A stretch of DNA of 21,490 nucleotides from Ginkgo biloba (Eukaryota > Streptophyta > Ginkgoopsida > Ginkgoales > Ginkgoaceae): the NCBI GenBank assembly GCA_024626585.1, contig JANKJI010078146.1, forward strand, positions 1 through 21,490, written 5' to 3'. Below, piece by piece: positions 9,553 through 19,410 of this stretch; position 1 is the first letter of the stretch, and each line of letters opens with the position of its first letter. The translations under genes and the position numbers were made by a program. The notes below the pieces were generated by a model that saw nothing but the letters and a program-made list of their open reading frames with translations, did no database searches and was not told the origin of the DNA.

Positions 9553-10027
9553 TAAATTATGATAATCCCTATAACAACTCAAATTGGTATGGTATATATT
9601 AAGTGTGCATGGAGGAGGTAAGTATTCATTTATGATCCTAAGTACGGTTGATGAAAATAGATGATTTAAATGAGATGTATGATTTTGAGGTGGAGTATTC
9701 TCAAGTTAATAGGGGCATGCATTTTTCCATCTATTATGCCCAAATGTATAAGTCACTAAGTGTCTTTCTCACAAATTTAATAATAAGGAACCATAATAAG
9801 ACAAGTTATGGCCCCATTTGTAGTAGAACCTTCATTATTAAGGGGTTCTACTAATAACCCCTTTGTAATAGAAGACTCCATACATTGGGAATGTGACATT
9901 TTATTAAGGAAGAATTGTATCCTTAATTCTCTTATCCCAAGCTTGATAATGTGCATAAGGTGGAATGGTAGACACCTCCTTGTCCTTATGGTCCACATGG
10001 ATCTCCATTATAATTATGTACAATAGG
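9553..10027. other. Interior of element D of unknown origin, with competing hairpins
   Basis: No retroelement protein was recognised. The overlapping plus and minus open frames here (9648-9854, 9808-10026 and 9777-9998) have no family-like motif and are probably chance. A short region with two mutually exclusive hairpins lies at 9821-9863. The stretch is most simply the internal part of element C upstream of its polypurine tract. Confidence 0.4.
9821..9863 (+). other. Two overlapping, mutually exclusive hairpins
   Basis: TAGTAGAACC (9821-9830) pairs perfectly with GGTTCTACTA (9844-9853), loop 13. AAGGGGTT (9840-9847) pairs perfectly with AACCCCTT (9856-9863), loop 8. The two stems share bases 9844-9847, so only one can form at a time. 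Confidence 0.55.
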
Positions 10028-10268
10028 AGTAGGATCATGTACTTGAATAAATTAATAACTATCTTTAGTGTTGATTGTTTATAACTACCTTTAGTGATGA
10101 TTGTTTAGAAATTGGTGCTTTTATTTGAGAAGGAGGGTGAGAATGTACACAATAAAGTTTTCCATATTTTTATAAAGTGTAGGAATTATTTGGAGTGTTA
10201 AACTATGCATACTTATGATATTAGTGAATCTCACTAAAAATAATAGCACAACAATCCATATTTATACA
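10028..10268 (+). repeat. 3'-end fragment of an LTR element, copy 2 (element C)
   Basis: Homologous to 4789-5095. A polypurine-like tract at 10127-10143 (with one T) precedes the LTR-like start TGTACACAATAAAG at 10144. Similarity ends at about 10268 near TATTTATACAT. Both copies have a polypurine tract upstream, so both represent 3' ends. They are two related insertions and not the two LTRs of one element. Confidence 0.6.
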
Positions 10269-10439
10269 TAAGTAATTATACTGATGTATGAATTAATTAC
10301 AAATTTGATAGTGTAAACATTTTCTACCTTTGTATTCTTCCCTTTTAAAAAAGGTGATCACAATGTGTTAAATATAAGGAGATGGGTGATTATCTATAGG
10401 AAGTTGGAGAGTATCCATTAAAGAAGTACAAATAATATT

Positions 10440-11395
10440 TTTCATGATCCCTCATTGTCAAAAATTATATTGACTATCCAATCCTTTACTTGATATTTTT
10501 CATGATCGAAGAAGCCATAAGACTAAGGTTTGGATCATCTCTCTTATTTCAACTAGGGTTTAATAAATTTAGATTATTATTCTTCCTTATTGGTGATAAG
10601 GGAATTTTCTTATAACTTTTGTTTCTTTTTCTAAGTCTAACAATTTCTTTTCTATTACAAAATAATTTATGAAAATCATAATTCTTATCACTTTTAGAAC
10701 TATTAGAGGAACTTTTACTTTTATGAAAATTCCCTTTATAGATATCATCTAATTCTTTCTATTTATTTATTAAGGATGAAGTTCCTTGATGAAGAGATAG
10801 ATCTCTATTTTATAGTCTTACTTCAACTTCCAAGGCAAAAGTGAAGGCTTTTTATAAGGTTTGACTATGCAAAAATTCCAACTCTTATTGCATAAAGGGA
10901 TATTAATATTCTAATAAAATTCAAGATATTATCTTACTTTGAGTATTCCCTAGGCAATATGATGTTGAATAAAAGGAAGGTAATACTATTTCATTGCACA
11001 CTTTATTACCTTTCTTATTATAACTAGTGCCACTTCTTCTTCAAATTGTCCAAGTAATCACTTAGATAGAATATTCTAGTGTTTTTTCTCTTTAAGTCTT
11101 TCCAATGTGTAATTGGTTGGTTTTTAATAGATATATAGGAGGAACAATTAGCATCCCACCATAATAGAGAATCATCTATAATACTCCTCTTGGTGAACAT
11201 AATATTTTATTTATTATTGTAAGACTTAACTTCAAAATATGAATCAAGGCCTTAGATCCAATCATCTAAGATTTTGACATTAATCACCTAATTGTATTAT
11301 TTGGTCTATATATTACTATCAATAATAATAAAATGTGTATCTTGTATATTTTTATAAGAAGGATATTTGAATTTCATAGAACTCTATGATGACAT
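10440..11395 (-). pseudogene. Ty3/gypsy gag (Retrotrans_gag-type capsid) of element D, decayed
   Basis: On the minus strand the clearest block runs from about 11290 down to 11020. It reads ILDDWI, stop, GLDSYFEVKSYNNK, then DDSLLWWDANCSSYISIKNQ and PITHWKDLKRKNTRIFY, then LDNLKKKWH. This follows the capsid fold pattern of plant Ty3/gypsy gag: a WI..LD.YF helix, LWWD, then a W..F/L...Y stretch and L...W. A possible start is the minus-strand ATG at 11395-11393. Below 11020 the frame shifts and only Lys/Ser-rich remains can be followed to about 10440. No zinc knuckle was found. It is a different family from the gag of element B. Confidence 0.7.
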
Positions 11396-11592
11396 AGCTT
11401 GAATTTATTATTATATCGTATCTTTCTACCGTTCAACAATCTCCTCAAAGTTATCCCTATAAGGAATGGTACAAAATAATGGTGGTACTTATTTATTTAG
11501 ACCCATTATCCTCCCTGCTTAAGTTAAAACTTGTATCAAGATGAAATAGTAAATAAAGAAAGAAATTTTAAAATTTTTGAAAATACTAATGA

Positions 11593-11605
11593 GGCTTTGA
11601 TACTA
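11593..11605 (-). other. Primer-binding site of element D (initiator Met tRNA type)
   Basis: The minus strand reads TAGTATCAAAGCC two bases downstream of the 5' LTR. It differs at two positions, both G to A, from the common plant PBS TGGTATCAGAGCC complementary to the 3' end of initiator methionine tRNA. Confidence 0.7.
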
Positions 11606-11607
11606 AT

Positions 11608-12458
11608 TGGTATGTCTTATATATATGGACCATTCAAATAATAATTTGAGAATCATTAAGGGAAATAAATTTCTCCATTTACACTAATAAAATGGTCTAG
11701 AAGATGAAAGAATATAGTTATCTACTTCTAGATGCAGACTAATGACTGCCAAAGATAACTAAGATTGAAACATATTTGGTCAACATGAAATTATGCATAA
11801 ATTTTATCCTTAGTAAATTTTATAGGCTGCATTGAGTTGGAACATGCTCTTAGACATCATTTTATGTACAATTTAGGTGACATTACTATGTTTACTCTAT
11901 TTGATCCAAAAGGCTAATAAAGTAATCATGAATTCTTTTGTATACAATCTAGTGGAAAATACATGGAGAAGAGACTTGATTTATTTGTGACCAAGTTGAT
12001 AGATTCCTTTTATTCTCTCTATATTTTGAGATAAATTGGAAATCAATAGAATATCTAAGATACTATATATATAATATGTAAACTTAAAAGTTAGATGAAA
12101 TATGAAAATTTTGACTTCAACTATTTTATTATTCCTTCTATGTATGTGATGAGAATGAAGTAATTACATGGATTTATAAGAAAATCCTATGCTAAGAATA
12201 GTAAGTCCTAATTCTAATAATTTTAAAATGATAACTATATCACTTTTTATGGTTATATAGCCTGATCAAAATAGATAATTATTTATTTGAAAGTTAAACC
12301 TTATTCTAATTAATTAATTGCTCTCACAATAAAATTTTTCATAATTAAGTGCATCATAGGGCTTAATTACAGAAACTTACATTAAATAATTGAGTAAAAA
12401 TTTAATCTTTTATATGGAGTATAAATAGATAGGAAAAATTTGGTGCATGACATATAAA
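11608..12458 (-). repeat. 5' LTR of element D
   Basis: 851 bp, direct repeat of 8655-9539. Its left edge TGGTATGTCTTATATATATGG abuts the primer-binding site, and its right edge GGTGCATGACATATAA is the decayed counterpart of GATGCATGATATATCA. The minus-strand TATA box at about 12178-12172 matches that of the other copy. Confidence 0.8.
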
Positions 12459-12634
12459 TAAAGAAATATTTGGGTATTTATTAGATTGCAAAAATATACT
12501 ATGTTGATATATAGATTATTATGGCATAACCATTTATTAGATAGTGATAAGTCAATGTTGTTCTAATTAGATAATTCTAAAGTATACATAGAAATAATTT
12601 TAAAATATGGTAGCCTAAGTTATAAGGAAATTTT

Positions 12635-12950
12635 GAGATGACTTGATTGATAAGAAGGTCATGTATAATAATATAATAATAAATATATAAAAAAATATAT
12701 TTTATATACTAATACAACATCATGAGGTATAATAAAATTATAAGAGGGATTGATTGATAAGGAGGTATAATAACCAAATTATAAAGAAAATTGAAATATT
12801 ATTCTAAATAGTGATACAAAATCATCAAGTGTAAGATAGTTCTAAGAGGGATCAATTAATAATGAGGCTTTTGTATAATAGGATAAATATAAATATAACA
12901 TAAATATTATTCTAGATAAGAATATAATATACATTAACAAATTCTAATTA
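12635..12950 (+). repeat. About 105-bp tandem repeat, three degenerate units
   Basis: Units start with GAGATGACTTGATTGATAA (12635), GAGGGATTGATTGATAAGG (12744) and GAGGGATCAATTAATAATG (12846), spaced 109 and 102 bp. Each unit continues with a TATAATA-rich part and ends, in the first two, with a variant of TAATACAACATCATGAGG or TGATACAAAATCATCAAG. A possible weaker earlier unit lies at about 12540-12634. There is no coding potential. Confidence 0.65.
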
Positions 12951-14358
12951 TATTGTCCTTCATCAATATTTATAAGTAAATGGTATAATTAATCTAAGAA
13001 AACCATATATATAAGGTAGAACATATTATGTGTCTACAAAGTAGAGATATTAGTTATTCATGATTTCATCCAAATAGACCTCCTTTTCATGTAATAATTT
13101 TATATATTTATTTTATTAGAATGGGAGGTCTTTGTGTAATTGTGAATCCAACATTTGTATGTAGAGGAACATTTTCCAATGGAATGTGAATGATGTCAAA
13201 TGATTCTATTGAGGAGTATCATTTTAGAATCCAATTATATTAAAGCATGAGAGGGATTAAAGAGGAAGTCAAAAGAGAATATGAATCATAAAAACATATC
13301 TATGGTGTGATGAACATATGAACAAAGAGCTTGACTTCCTATAAGGATAGAGAGAGAAGAGGAAGACCAAGTGACATTATAAATTTATCAAATTTCTTAT
13401 CTTCAATTGGGTACATTTTTATATTAGCAAGTATCATAAATATAGGATAACATAAAGCATTGACTTTGACATTATTTTTTCCCTTAAAAAATCCTAAGAG
13501 AAAAATGGAAGGAGGAATCAAAATCCAAGAAGGGACCTTGTGAAATTTATAAGGGTATTATTACATTAAATAACTAGAGAATAAAATAGGTATATTGTAT
13601 TTAATGAAAAAATGAGGATTATGTAATTACCTCTCTTTCCTTTATATATATTCCTACAATAAGTAATATATTTTTTCTCACTTCGTTACTAATAGTCTAA
13701 GAACTAAAAATGATTATTATTGTTGAAAATTGTCCTTTAGAGAAATTAATTATTTATATTTTTATTATGGGGAGTGGAGAACCATTTATTTTCTTATAAT
13801 TAGTCATCCCATTGAATAGAGAGTAGAGAATTAAGTTTATATATATTATGTCTCAATATTTTGTTCAACCCATATTTGGTTTATTGTTAGCTAATATTGT
13901 AGGTAAGATATAAATATCTTCCATGTACACTCTAAGGATTTATCTCTTGAAATAAAATGTCTTATGATATCAAATTAGTTTATTTTATTTTTATGCTAGT
14001 TTGGGTGGTGGAATTATATTTATGTTACATACAAGTTAAAAAAGAAAAAGAGTAATATCCATAGTAAATAATTATAATAAAATGTCATTTTATTAACATT
14101 CTATTATTTTTTTTATAACATATTTATATAAGAATAGTTATAATTAAGTCTTGACCTAATAGTATTTGTTTAGTCTCACCACTGTTAAGTGTGGGCCTAG
14201 GTTGTAAACATATGTGCCTTTTAATTGAAAGACTCTACATACATTATTATATCAATCATAGTTAAGTATAAAATTAACTATAGTTAAGAATTAAACTAAC
14301 ATAATTATGCAAGGGTATGATCATTTGGATGATTATTCTATTTTATAAAGGTTTATAA
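12951..14358. other. AT-rich intergenic stretch with inverted repeats
   Basis: No gene is recognised. The minus-strand open stretch at 13339-13521 has no family motif. It contains a perfect 10-bp inverted repeat at 13263-13272/13331-13340 and an 8-bp inverted repeat AGACCTCC/GGAGGTCT at 13076-13083/13124-13131. TAGTTAA-rich words recur at 14255-14300. TTATGATATCAAATTAG at about 13961 faintly recalls a Met-type primer-binding site, but no LTR could be tied to it. The 3' LTR of element B is expected in or near this region but was not found. Confidence 0.4.
13263..13340. repeat. Perfect 10-bp inverted repeat
   Basis: AGGAAGTCAA at 13263-13272 and TTGACTTCCT at 13331-13340 are exact reverse complements separated by 58 bases. 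They could be the ends of a tiny non-autonomous element or chance. Confidence 0.4.
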
Positions 14359-14410
14359 ACACACACACACACACACACACACATGCACACGCACACACAT
14401 ACACACACAT
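14359..14410 (+). repeat. AC dinucleotide microsatellite, interrupted
   Basis: About 50 bp of AC units with a few interruptions (ATGC, ACGC, CATAC). It lies immediately beyond the 3' end of the decayed coding part of element B. Confidence 0.9.
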
Positions 14411-14459
14411 GTATATGATTATTATTAATTATTAACCAAACCATTATTAGATGTTGACT

Positions 14460-15790
14460 TAAACATAGTTAACTATAGGTTTGGATAAATGGATGCCTAT
14501 TTTTTTATATGTTTAAATTATAAATATTTTCTATTATCATTATTTGTGGTTGTCTCTAATTTTTTTTTGAAAAATAGTATCTTTCTCCAATTTGGCCTAC
14601 ACATATAGTATAAGGTATTAGATGTATTGTAAGATTGGTCTTTTCTCTTAATCTTCATCAATAATATAAGGCTCGAACAACTTTAAATTTTTTGAATTAA
14701 CAACAGAGTAAATCCTCATATAAGGTAGTAAATCTCGTAGAAATTCATTATATCCCACCTACTACATGATCTTGAAGGGATTGTGCCTAATAGGTTTTAT
14801 ATTCTTCATTGGACCCTATAACCACTTGTTTCCAAGGTGCAACCAAACCATGCCTCCTAATCTAAAAGTATTATTAGTTCTATGCTAGTCATGTCTCTCC
14901 TTATACCTTTATTGAGCCATATGCAATTACTCTACCACTTACCTATGAATTTGCTAAATCTTTTACATAAACTTGATGGCCTTATATTTCTCATCATCCT
15001 ATGTAATGGATTTATCTTTGACATATTTTGAAAATAAAATATCAAAAGGATTTTGGAAATAAAACACAAACAAGTTTCAAGCGGGGACTTGTTGCTTGAA
15101 TTATAGACTGCCAGATTATAACAATGTTGAATATAAGGACGAATTTAATCCCAAGTCTTGAGATGTTTCTAGTTATACCCTTTGAGAAAATAAAATGAAT
15201 TTCTATTAACAACCTACATTTTTACATTAGTATAAGGGTGAAAGGATGTACTCCTTTTCACCTTGGTATCCATCATCCCCCATAGATTTCTCCAAAAATT
15301 ACTTAGAAATCAACTATCCTAGTGTGGAATTATAGACTCTTGAATCCCAAAATGAACCCATACATTATATAAAAATAACTTGGCTACCTCTTGTATAGTG
15401 ATGATATTCTTATAGGGAATCAACACTATCATCTTCCTAAATATATCTGCTACCACCAACAATTAGCCATGGCCTTTTTGTGTATTTTATAATCATCCAA
15501 GAAAATCCATAGAGATGCTCTCCCATGATCATCTTGGGACTAGCCATGGTGTATACAGATTGAGTTTTTGGTTAGAAGGTTTTGATGTACTATAAAACAC
15601 ATATCCCTTAATGAATCTAGCAACATCAACTTGCATATGTGGCCAATACACATACCTTTATAAATTTAAAAGAGTCTTTATAACTCTAAAATTTCCTTCT
15701 ACTTTGGATGTATGAGATTCCCTCAACAAGGAAACTTGACACTCTCCTTGTAGAATGCACAACTTGTCATTTTTATATAATAGACCTTCT
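14460..15790 (-). pseudogene. Ty3/gypsy integrase, decayed (element B)
   Basis: From the N-terminal end (about 15790) the minus strand reads KLCILQGECQVSLL and RESHTSKVEGNF, then YVYWPHMQVDVARF. In the zinc-binding module the second His region is altered and both Cys of the final CxxC appear as Tyr (KGYVFYSTSKPSN). The core keeps the first Asp in SMDF (Asp codon 15507-15505). The second-Asp motif reads IPH, stop, DS, stop, FLSNFW, so the Asp position is lost. The third catalytic region KM-stop-VVNR has a stop where Glu is usual. The C-terminal part reads VWLHLGNKWL, stop, GPMKNIKPIR, NPFKIM, two stops, and then YMRIYSVVN and NLKLFEP, a GPY/F-type tail. Beyond it LEKDTIFQKK and a further short basic stretch may be a chromodomain-like extension. 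Catalytically dead. Confidence 0.85.
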
Positions 15791-15934
15791 TGAAGGTAAA
15801 AGTATAGTTTTCACTCGCCTTATTGTAATGATTCCATGACTAGATGAAAGTCTCTATCTCTTTCATATTGGATGGGAAATTCTTCAAGATAAAATGATTA
15901 CAACTATATAAGAACTATGAGATAAGTTGATATA

Positions 15935-17160
15935 GGAGGTCTACACAACAAATATACTATATTATTTATCACCCCATTCTTGTACTTGATGAAAAGGTTG
16001 AACTATTATAGGTAGGATATCCATTTGGTGTGATGTGATTGCTATAATTTTGACTATATATGTAAGAATGGAAGTGGCTTATGATCGATATGGATCATTA
16101 TCTCTTTACCCAAGACGTGTACTCTAGAGTGCTTCACTGATTAATGCACAACAATGATCTCTTTATCATATGTTGGATAATTTAGGATAACTCACAAAAC
16201 ATTTTGGAATGGTATGTAATTAGTTTCCCTTATTGCATAAGAAAAAATCCTAATGCATAACCCAATGCATCTACTTCAATCTTAAATGGTTTTTATAAAT
16301 TTGGAAGATCCAAAACTAGTGCTTCATAAATATTATTCTTCAAAGTGTTGTACTCTTTCACTTATGCCTTTGTCCAAAAAAACTTTGTCTCTCCCTTTTT
16401 CAAATCCTATAATGGTGCTACAATACTAAATAAGTGAGGTATAAACTTGCAAAGATATTGGCAAGCTCTAATAAATCTTCTTACCTCAATCAAGTTTAAT
16501 GGCCTTGGGAAAGTCATAATGGTTTGTATATTGGATGGGTCTATCTTTAGATGATCACCTCCAACCATGAAACCCAACTACACTAGCAACTATTTAACAA
16601 ATTCACACTTCTTCAATTTGAGCTGCAGCTTGTTCTTATAAAGAGTCTTGATCACTTGCTTTGAATGGAGAATATGATCCTCCCATATCTTGTTATATAT
16701 AATAATGTCTTCCAAGTACATAACCATAAAATATTTAATGAAAGATTTGATAAATTCATTCATAAGTCACATGAAAGTCATTGGTGCATTAGTAAACCTA
16801 AATGGCATCACCAACCACTTGAATATCCCTTTTTTAGACTTGAAATTTGTCTTCCAAGTGTCTTCTTATTTTATTCAAACTTTATTGTATCCAAATATAA
16901 GATATAATTTTGAGAAGTACTTGTCCCCTTAATGTTGATCAAGAAGATCATAGATACTCAATAAAGGATACTAATTATTGATGGTGATCTTATTGAGTGC
17001 TCTAAATTTGATGTACATTCTCCAAGTCCCATCATTCTTGGGAATCAGAATGATTATAGATCCACATGGGAATACACTTGGATTGATGACTCATTGGTCT
17101 AACAATTCTTGAATATTCCTTTTAATTTCTTCACTCTCCACCACCGAGGTTCTGTACAAC
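15935..17160 (-). pseudogene. Ty3/gypsy reverse transcriptase and RNase H, decayed (element B)
   Basis: RT begins near 17160 with VVESEEIKRNIQELL, then SVFPCGSIIILIPKNDGTWRM and FRALNKITINN. It continues with [11 protein letters not shown] and TNAPMTFM, a stop, LMNEF at about 16850-16745. The active-site box reads YLEDIIIY (about 16720-16697), so the first Asp of YxDD is Glu. It continues with KKCEF and FMVGGDHLKIDPS to about 16520. RNase H follows with PFKIEVDALGYALGFFLMQ, a stop, GKLITYHSKMF (about 16310-16190) and HIDHKPLPFL (about 16100-16070). It ends with HTKWISYL and VYLLCRPP. The frame is mostly continuous and broken chiefly by stops (TGA where Arg is usual, TAG and TAA where Gln is usual). 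Apparent open stretches on the plus strand at 16665-16932 are shadows of this relic. Confidence 0.9.
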
Positions 17161-17379
17161 TCAATATTGGGTAAATATAAATCTAGTAACAATTGAATAT
17201 AATTCTTAATTGCTCATTTAAGTGGAAGACCCTTTGAATCCAAGAAAATAAATTCATACTTATTCAGTAATTAGTTTAATTAGCATCTCTTCTCAATTAT
17301 CGATAAATAATTAGAGGACTCAACATCTTTTAGGCTCATAACCAATATCACAAACTTCTTAGTGCCATTAATAAGTCAC

Positions 17380-17790
17380 TTGGATTAATTCACTAAAACT
17401 AATGAGATCTTATCCTTACCTTTGTAAAAATTGATAAGGTATGTCTCTCCATATTTAACTAACCTCCATTTGTTGTCCCTTATCAATAATATGGCATCAT
17501 GATCCCACAAGTATGAACTGCCAAACACTACTTTACATACATTAAGAGGTACAATGTCACTTTCCACCTTATCAATGAATTGGCTAGAAATGTAGAATTT
17601 AAATTTTTACTAGTAGGTGACTTGAAGTTTGACATCCTTCTGTAACCAACATAATGAATATAGTTTGGGATGGGCAGTAGTCTTCAAGCCTAATTTTTGA
17701 ACCAATGCATCAAACATCAAATTATTCTAGTTGTCTATGTTAAATATGGTTATCACCATAGTCTTCTTGATCTACATATTGAAATAAAAA
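17380..17790 (-). pseudogene. Retroviral-type aspartic protease region and linker to RT, decayed (element B)
   Basis: The minus strand reads VITIFNIDN, a stop, NNLMFDALVQKLGLKTTAHP and CWLQKDVKLQVT at about 17770-17610. It continues with DKVESDIVPLNVCKVVFGSSY and LWDHDAILL at about 17570-17480. This matches the pattern of plant Ty3/gypsy proteases: a D-T/G-G box before a .LGLK..PHP..Y...WL.K segment, then a CD.VP...C...LG.P second half. The catalytic DTG/DSG reads IDN here, so the Gly is lost. The open piece at 17385-17567 is this second half. Confidence 0.75.
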
Positions 17791-17989
17791 ATATTCTCTC
17801 TTGTAGCATTAACTAACTTATTCTTGGTAGAATTGACCACATTTTTCTTTTCAGTAGTAGGAGGGGATTTAATAACCTTGGCTTTTCCTTTCACAACACT
17901 AGAAATGTTACTATGTTTAGATTTTAGTTGAACCATCAAGGAGAATTTATTATAAAAATATAAAGTTCCTTGAATATCCTTCCCTTCCA

Positions 17990-18760
17990 CATTTATGGAT
18001 TGAGACATAATAAATTGTCTACTAGTATTATTCTTAGGAACAAGTTCAAGATGTAAGTTTCATCATTGCTCCTTCTTATGGCCATTCTTATGGAAGTGAT
18101 CACATTTTTCACTCTATTGTGTTATATGAGTAAATTATTCTTACTTGAAGGATTGTTCCCCTTCTTCCTTGAATTATTTCTTCCTTCCAAATTAGAAGTA
18201 TTAGCTTCTTCAATAGGTATTTTTCCATGCTTTGCCTTAACATACATGGTCTTCTTATATTCCTCATCAAGGGTCTTCACTTTGAACAAAATGAATTCCT
18301 TCTTAATATGAATATGCATCCTATTGAGATATTTTATCATCACTTTTGATCATCCTAGTTAATGTTCAATTATAGACATTATTTTCTAAATTTGGTTGTA
18401 TACTTCTGGACTTGTTTCCCTTGGTATTGTCTTAGGTAATACCATCAAAACTCCTACTCCTTCTCATATCCCATTGGATAAAATTAAGATTTAAAAAGAG
18501 TCTTAAACTCCTCCTAATCACATACTAGTTTCTTCTTGGTGAGGGACCTTTCTTAACATAAACTCTCCCACCATAAAATTGTATATCCCTCCATCTTCAA
18601 CTAGAAAAATATATTTTCTATTTATCAAAAAAACTATAAAAGTTAAAATAAACTTCAAGATGTCTAAACCATTTGTTCAAATTTTTTGGGTTCATCTCAC
18701 CATCATAAGGATTTATCTCCACTTTCATCTCAACTTATAATGGATTCTTGAAAGCATTAG
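17990..18760 (-). pseudogene. Ty3/gypsy gag (capsid plus zinc knuckle), decayed (element B)
   Basis: From about 18725 down, the minus strand reads EINPYDGEMNPKNLNKWFRHLEVYF, which is given here only as landmarks: INPYDGE, LNKWF and LEVYFNFY. In shifted frames LTKKKLVCDQEEFKTLFKS and FYPMGYEKEQEF follow, then YLRQYQGK and TTKFRK (about 18560-18400). This is the capsid pattern of Retrotrans_gag. A zinc knuckle remnant CDHFHKNGHKKEQ followed by two stops lies at about 18105-18060. The second Cys is Phe and the last Cys is a stop. At least two frameshifts are needed to follow the protein. Open pieces at 17772-18008 and 18122-18343 (minus) belong to gag or the gag-protease linker. Confidence 0.8.
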
Positions 18761-19082
18761 AGTCTCCTTCTGCAATAAAAGGATTTTTTCCATTAGTCTT
18801 GGAACTACTAGGCTCTCCTTGGTCTCTTTCAAACGATGATAGACTTGAATTTGTTCCCTTTTTATCTTTTAGAGGATTCAATTATTACAACAACTATAGA
18901 ATTATCTCCACATTAGACTCTAATTGCTAAAATATTTCCTAAATAATATCCTCTTCAATTTTCTCTATCATTCTCCATACTCTTGTGGATCTATAACTTA
19001 GCAACCTTATAAATAATGGTTCTCCATTAGAGGAATAACCACTTATGGTTTTTACCATTCAACATAGACTTAGGAACAAGAA
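18761..19082 (-). other. Leader and gag N-terminus region of element B
   Basis: This lies between the recognisable capsid and the primer-binding site. The minus strand is Ser/Asn/Asp-rich when translated, with several stops, and gives no motif. It probably covers the 5' leader and the poorly conserved start of gag. Confidence 0.5.
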
Positions 19083-19094
19083 GCTATAATACCA
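19083..19094 (-). other. Primer-binding site of element B (initiator Met tRNA type)
   Basis: The minus strand reads TGGTATTATAGC, matching 10 of 12 bases of the common TGGTATCAGAGC site. It lies three bases after a candidate LTR end CGAATCA. Confidence 0.65.
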
Positions 19095-19097
19095 ACT

Positions 19098-19410
19098 TGA
19101 TTCGTATCTTAGTGGCTGAGTCAAAATATCTGAATGTAAATAACTATAGATTCTTTAATTAAATTAACTTTTATAATAATAAAAATATTATTGTGCTTAA
19201 ATATTTCATGCCATCTTGTCAACTTGAATCTAAAAATTCAAGAGCATAAGAAATTGGAAACAAACAAATAAAATTTTCAACTAGAGAAACCCTCTTGGGT
19301 AATAAAACTCCAGAATGATATTTAGGTTATCTTTCAATAAGAATTTACTTTCAATTGTTCCTATGATTGTATGTTGAGTTATAACTCACATATATTTATA
19401 AAATATAATA
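19098..19410 (-). repeat. U5/R part of the 5' LTR of element B (right edge unknown)
   Basis: It starts on the plus strand with TGATTCGTATCTTAG (minus strand end ...CGAATCA). A minus-strand TATA box (TATAAATA, plus 19400-19393) lies about 300 bp away, a normal U3/R distance. The U3 part must extend to the right, perhaps including the minisatellite, but without the second LTR the edge cannot be set. Confidence 0.45.

Larger units (their letters stand above)
8655..12458 (-). mobile_element. Ty3/gypsy LTR retrotransposon with both LTRs and a deleted or interrupted interior (element D)
   Basis: Two direct repeats, 8655-9539 and 11608-12458, flank an interior of about 2.07 kb. On the minus strand the order is 5' LTR (right copy), primer-binding site (11605-11593), gag remnant (about 11395-10440), foreign sequence, polypurine tract (9552-9541) and 3' LTR (left copy). 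Protease, RT, RNase H and integrase are absent. The middle contains plus-strand element C sequence at 10028-10268. The LTRs agree at roughly three quarters to four fifths of positions in stretches compared by eye, so the insertion is old. A possible short target duplication (AGAAA at 8650-8654 and 12462-12466) is weak. Confidence 0.8.
14460..19410 (-). mobile_element. Near full-length Ty3/gypsy retrotransposon interior with primer-binding site and start of 5' LTR (element B)
   Basis: On the minus strand the order is 5' LTR end (19098), primer-binding site (19094-19083), gag (about 18760-17990), protease (about 17790-17380), RT (about 17160-16520), RNase H (about 16480-15935), then integrase with C-terminal extension (about 15790-14460). 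The RT-RNase H-integrase order is that of Ty3/gypsy, not Ty1/copia. The 4.6-kb interior is normal for a chromovirus-type element without an extra ORF, and the tail after integrase could be a decayed chromodomain-like extension. All domains contain stops. The left (3') LTR was not identified, and the right edge of the 5' LTR is unknown. Confidence 0.85.

Noticed and set aside
9648-10026. Overlapping plus- and minus-strand open frames
   Set aside because: No domain, no consistent frame beyond 70 codons, and located in transposon interior. Probably chance.
8650-12466. AGAAA target-site duplication around element D
   Set aside because: The right copy lies a few bases beyond the best LTR end, and such A-rich words are common here, so it is not counted as evidence.
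13900-13990. Possible second LTR end with primer-binding site (TTATGATATCAAATTAG)
   Set aside because: The match to a Met-type site is weak, and no paired LTR or coding remains follow.
16665-16932. Two overlapping plus-strand open frames of 80 codons
   Set aside because: They lie exactly antisense to the conserved RT block with its TNAP and YLEDI motifs, so they are shadows.
18066-18311. Plus-strand hydrophobic open frame, membrane-protein-like
   Set aside because: Antisense to the gag and zinc-knuckle region of element B. The hydrophobic look comes from complementing Lys/Glu codons.
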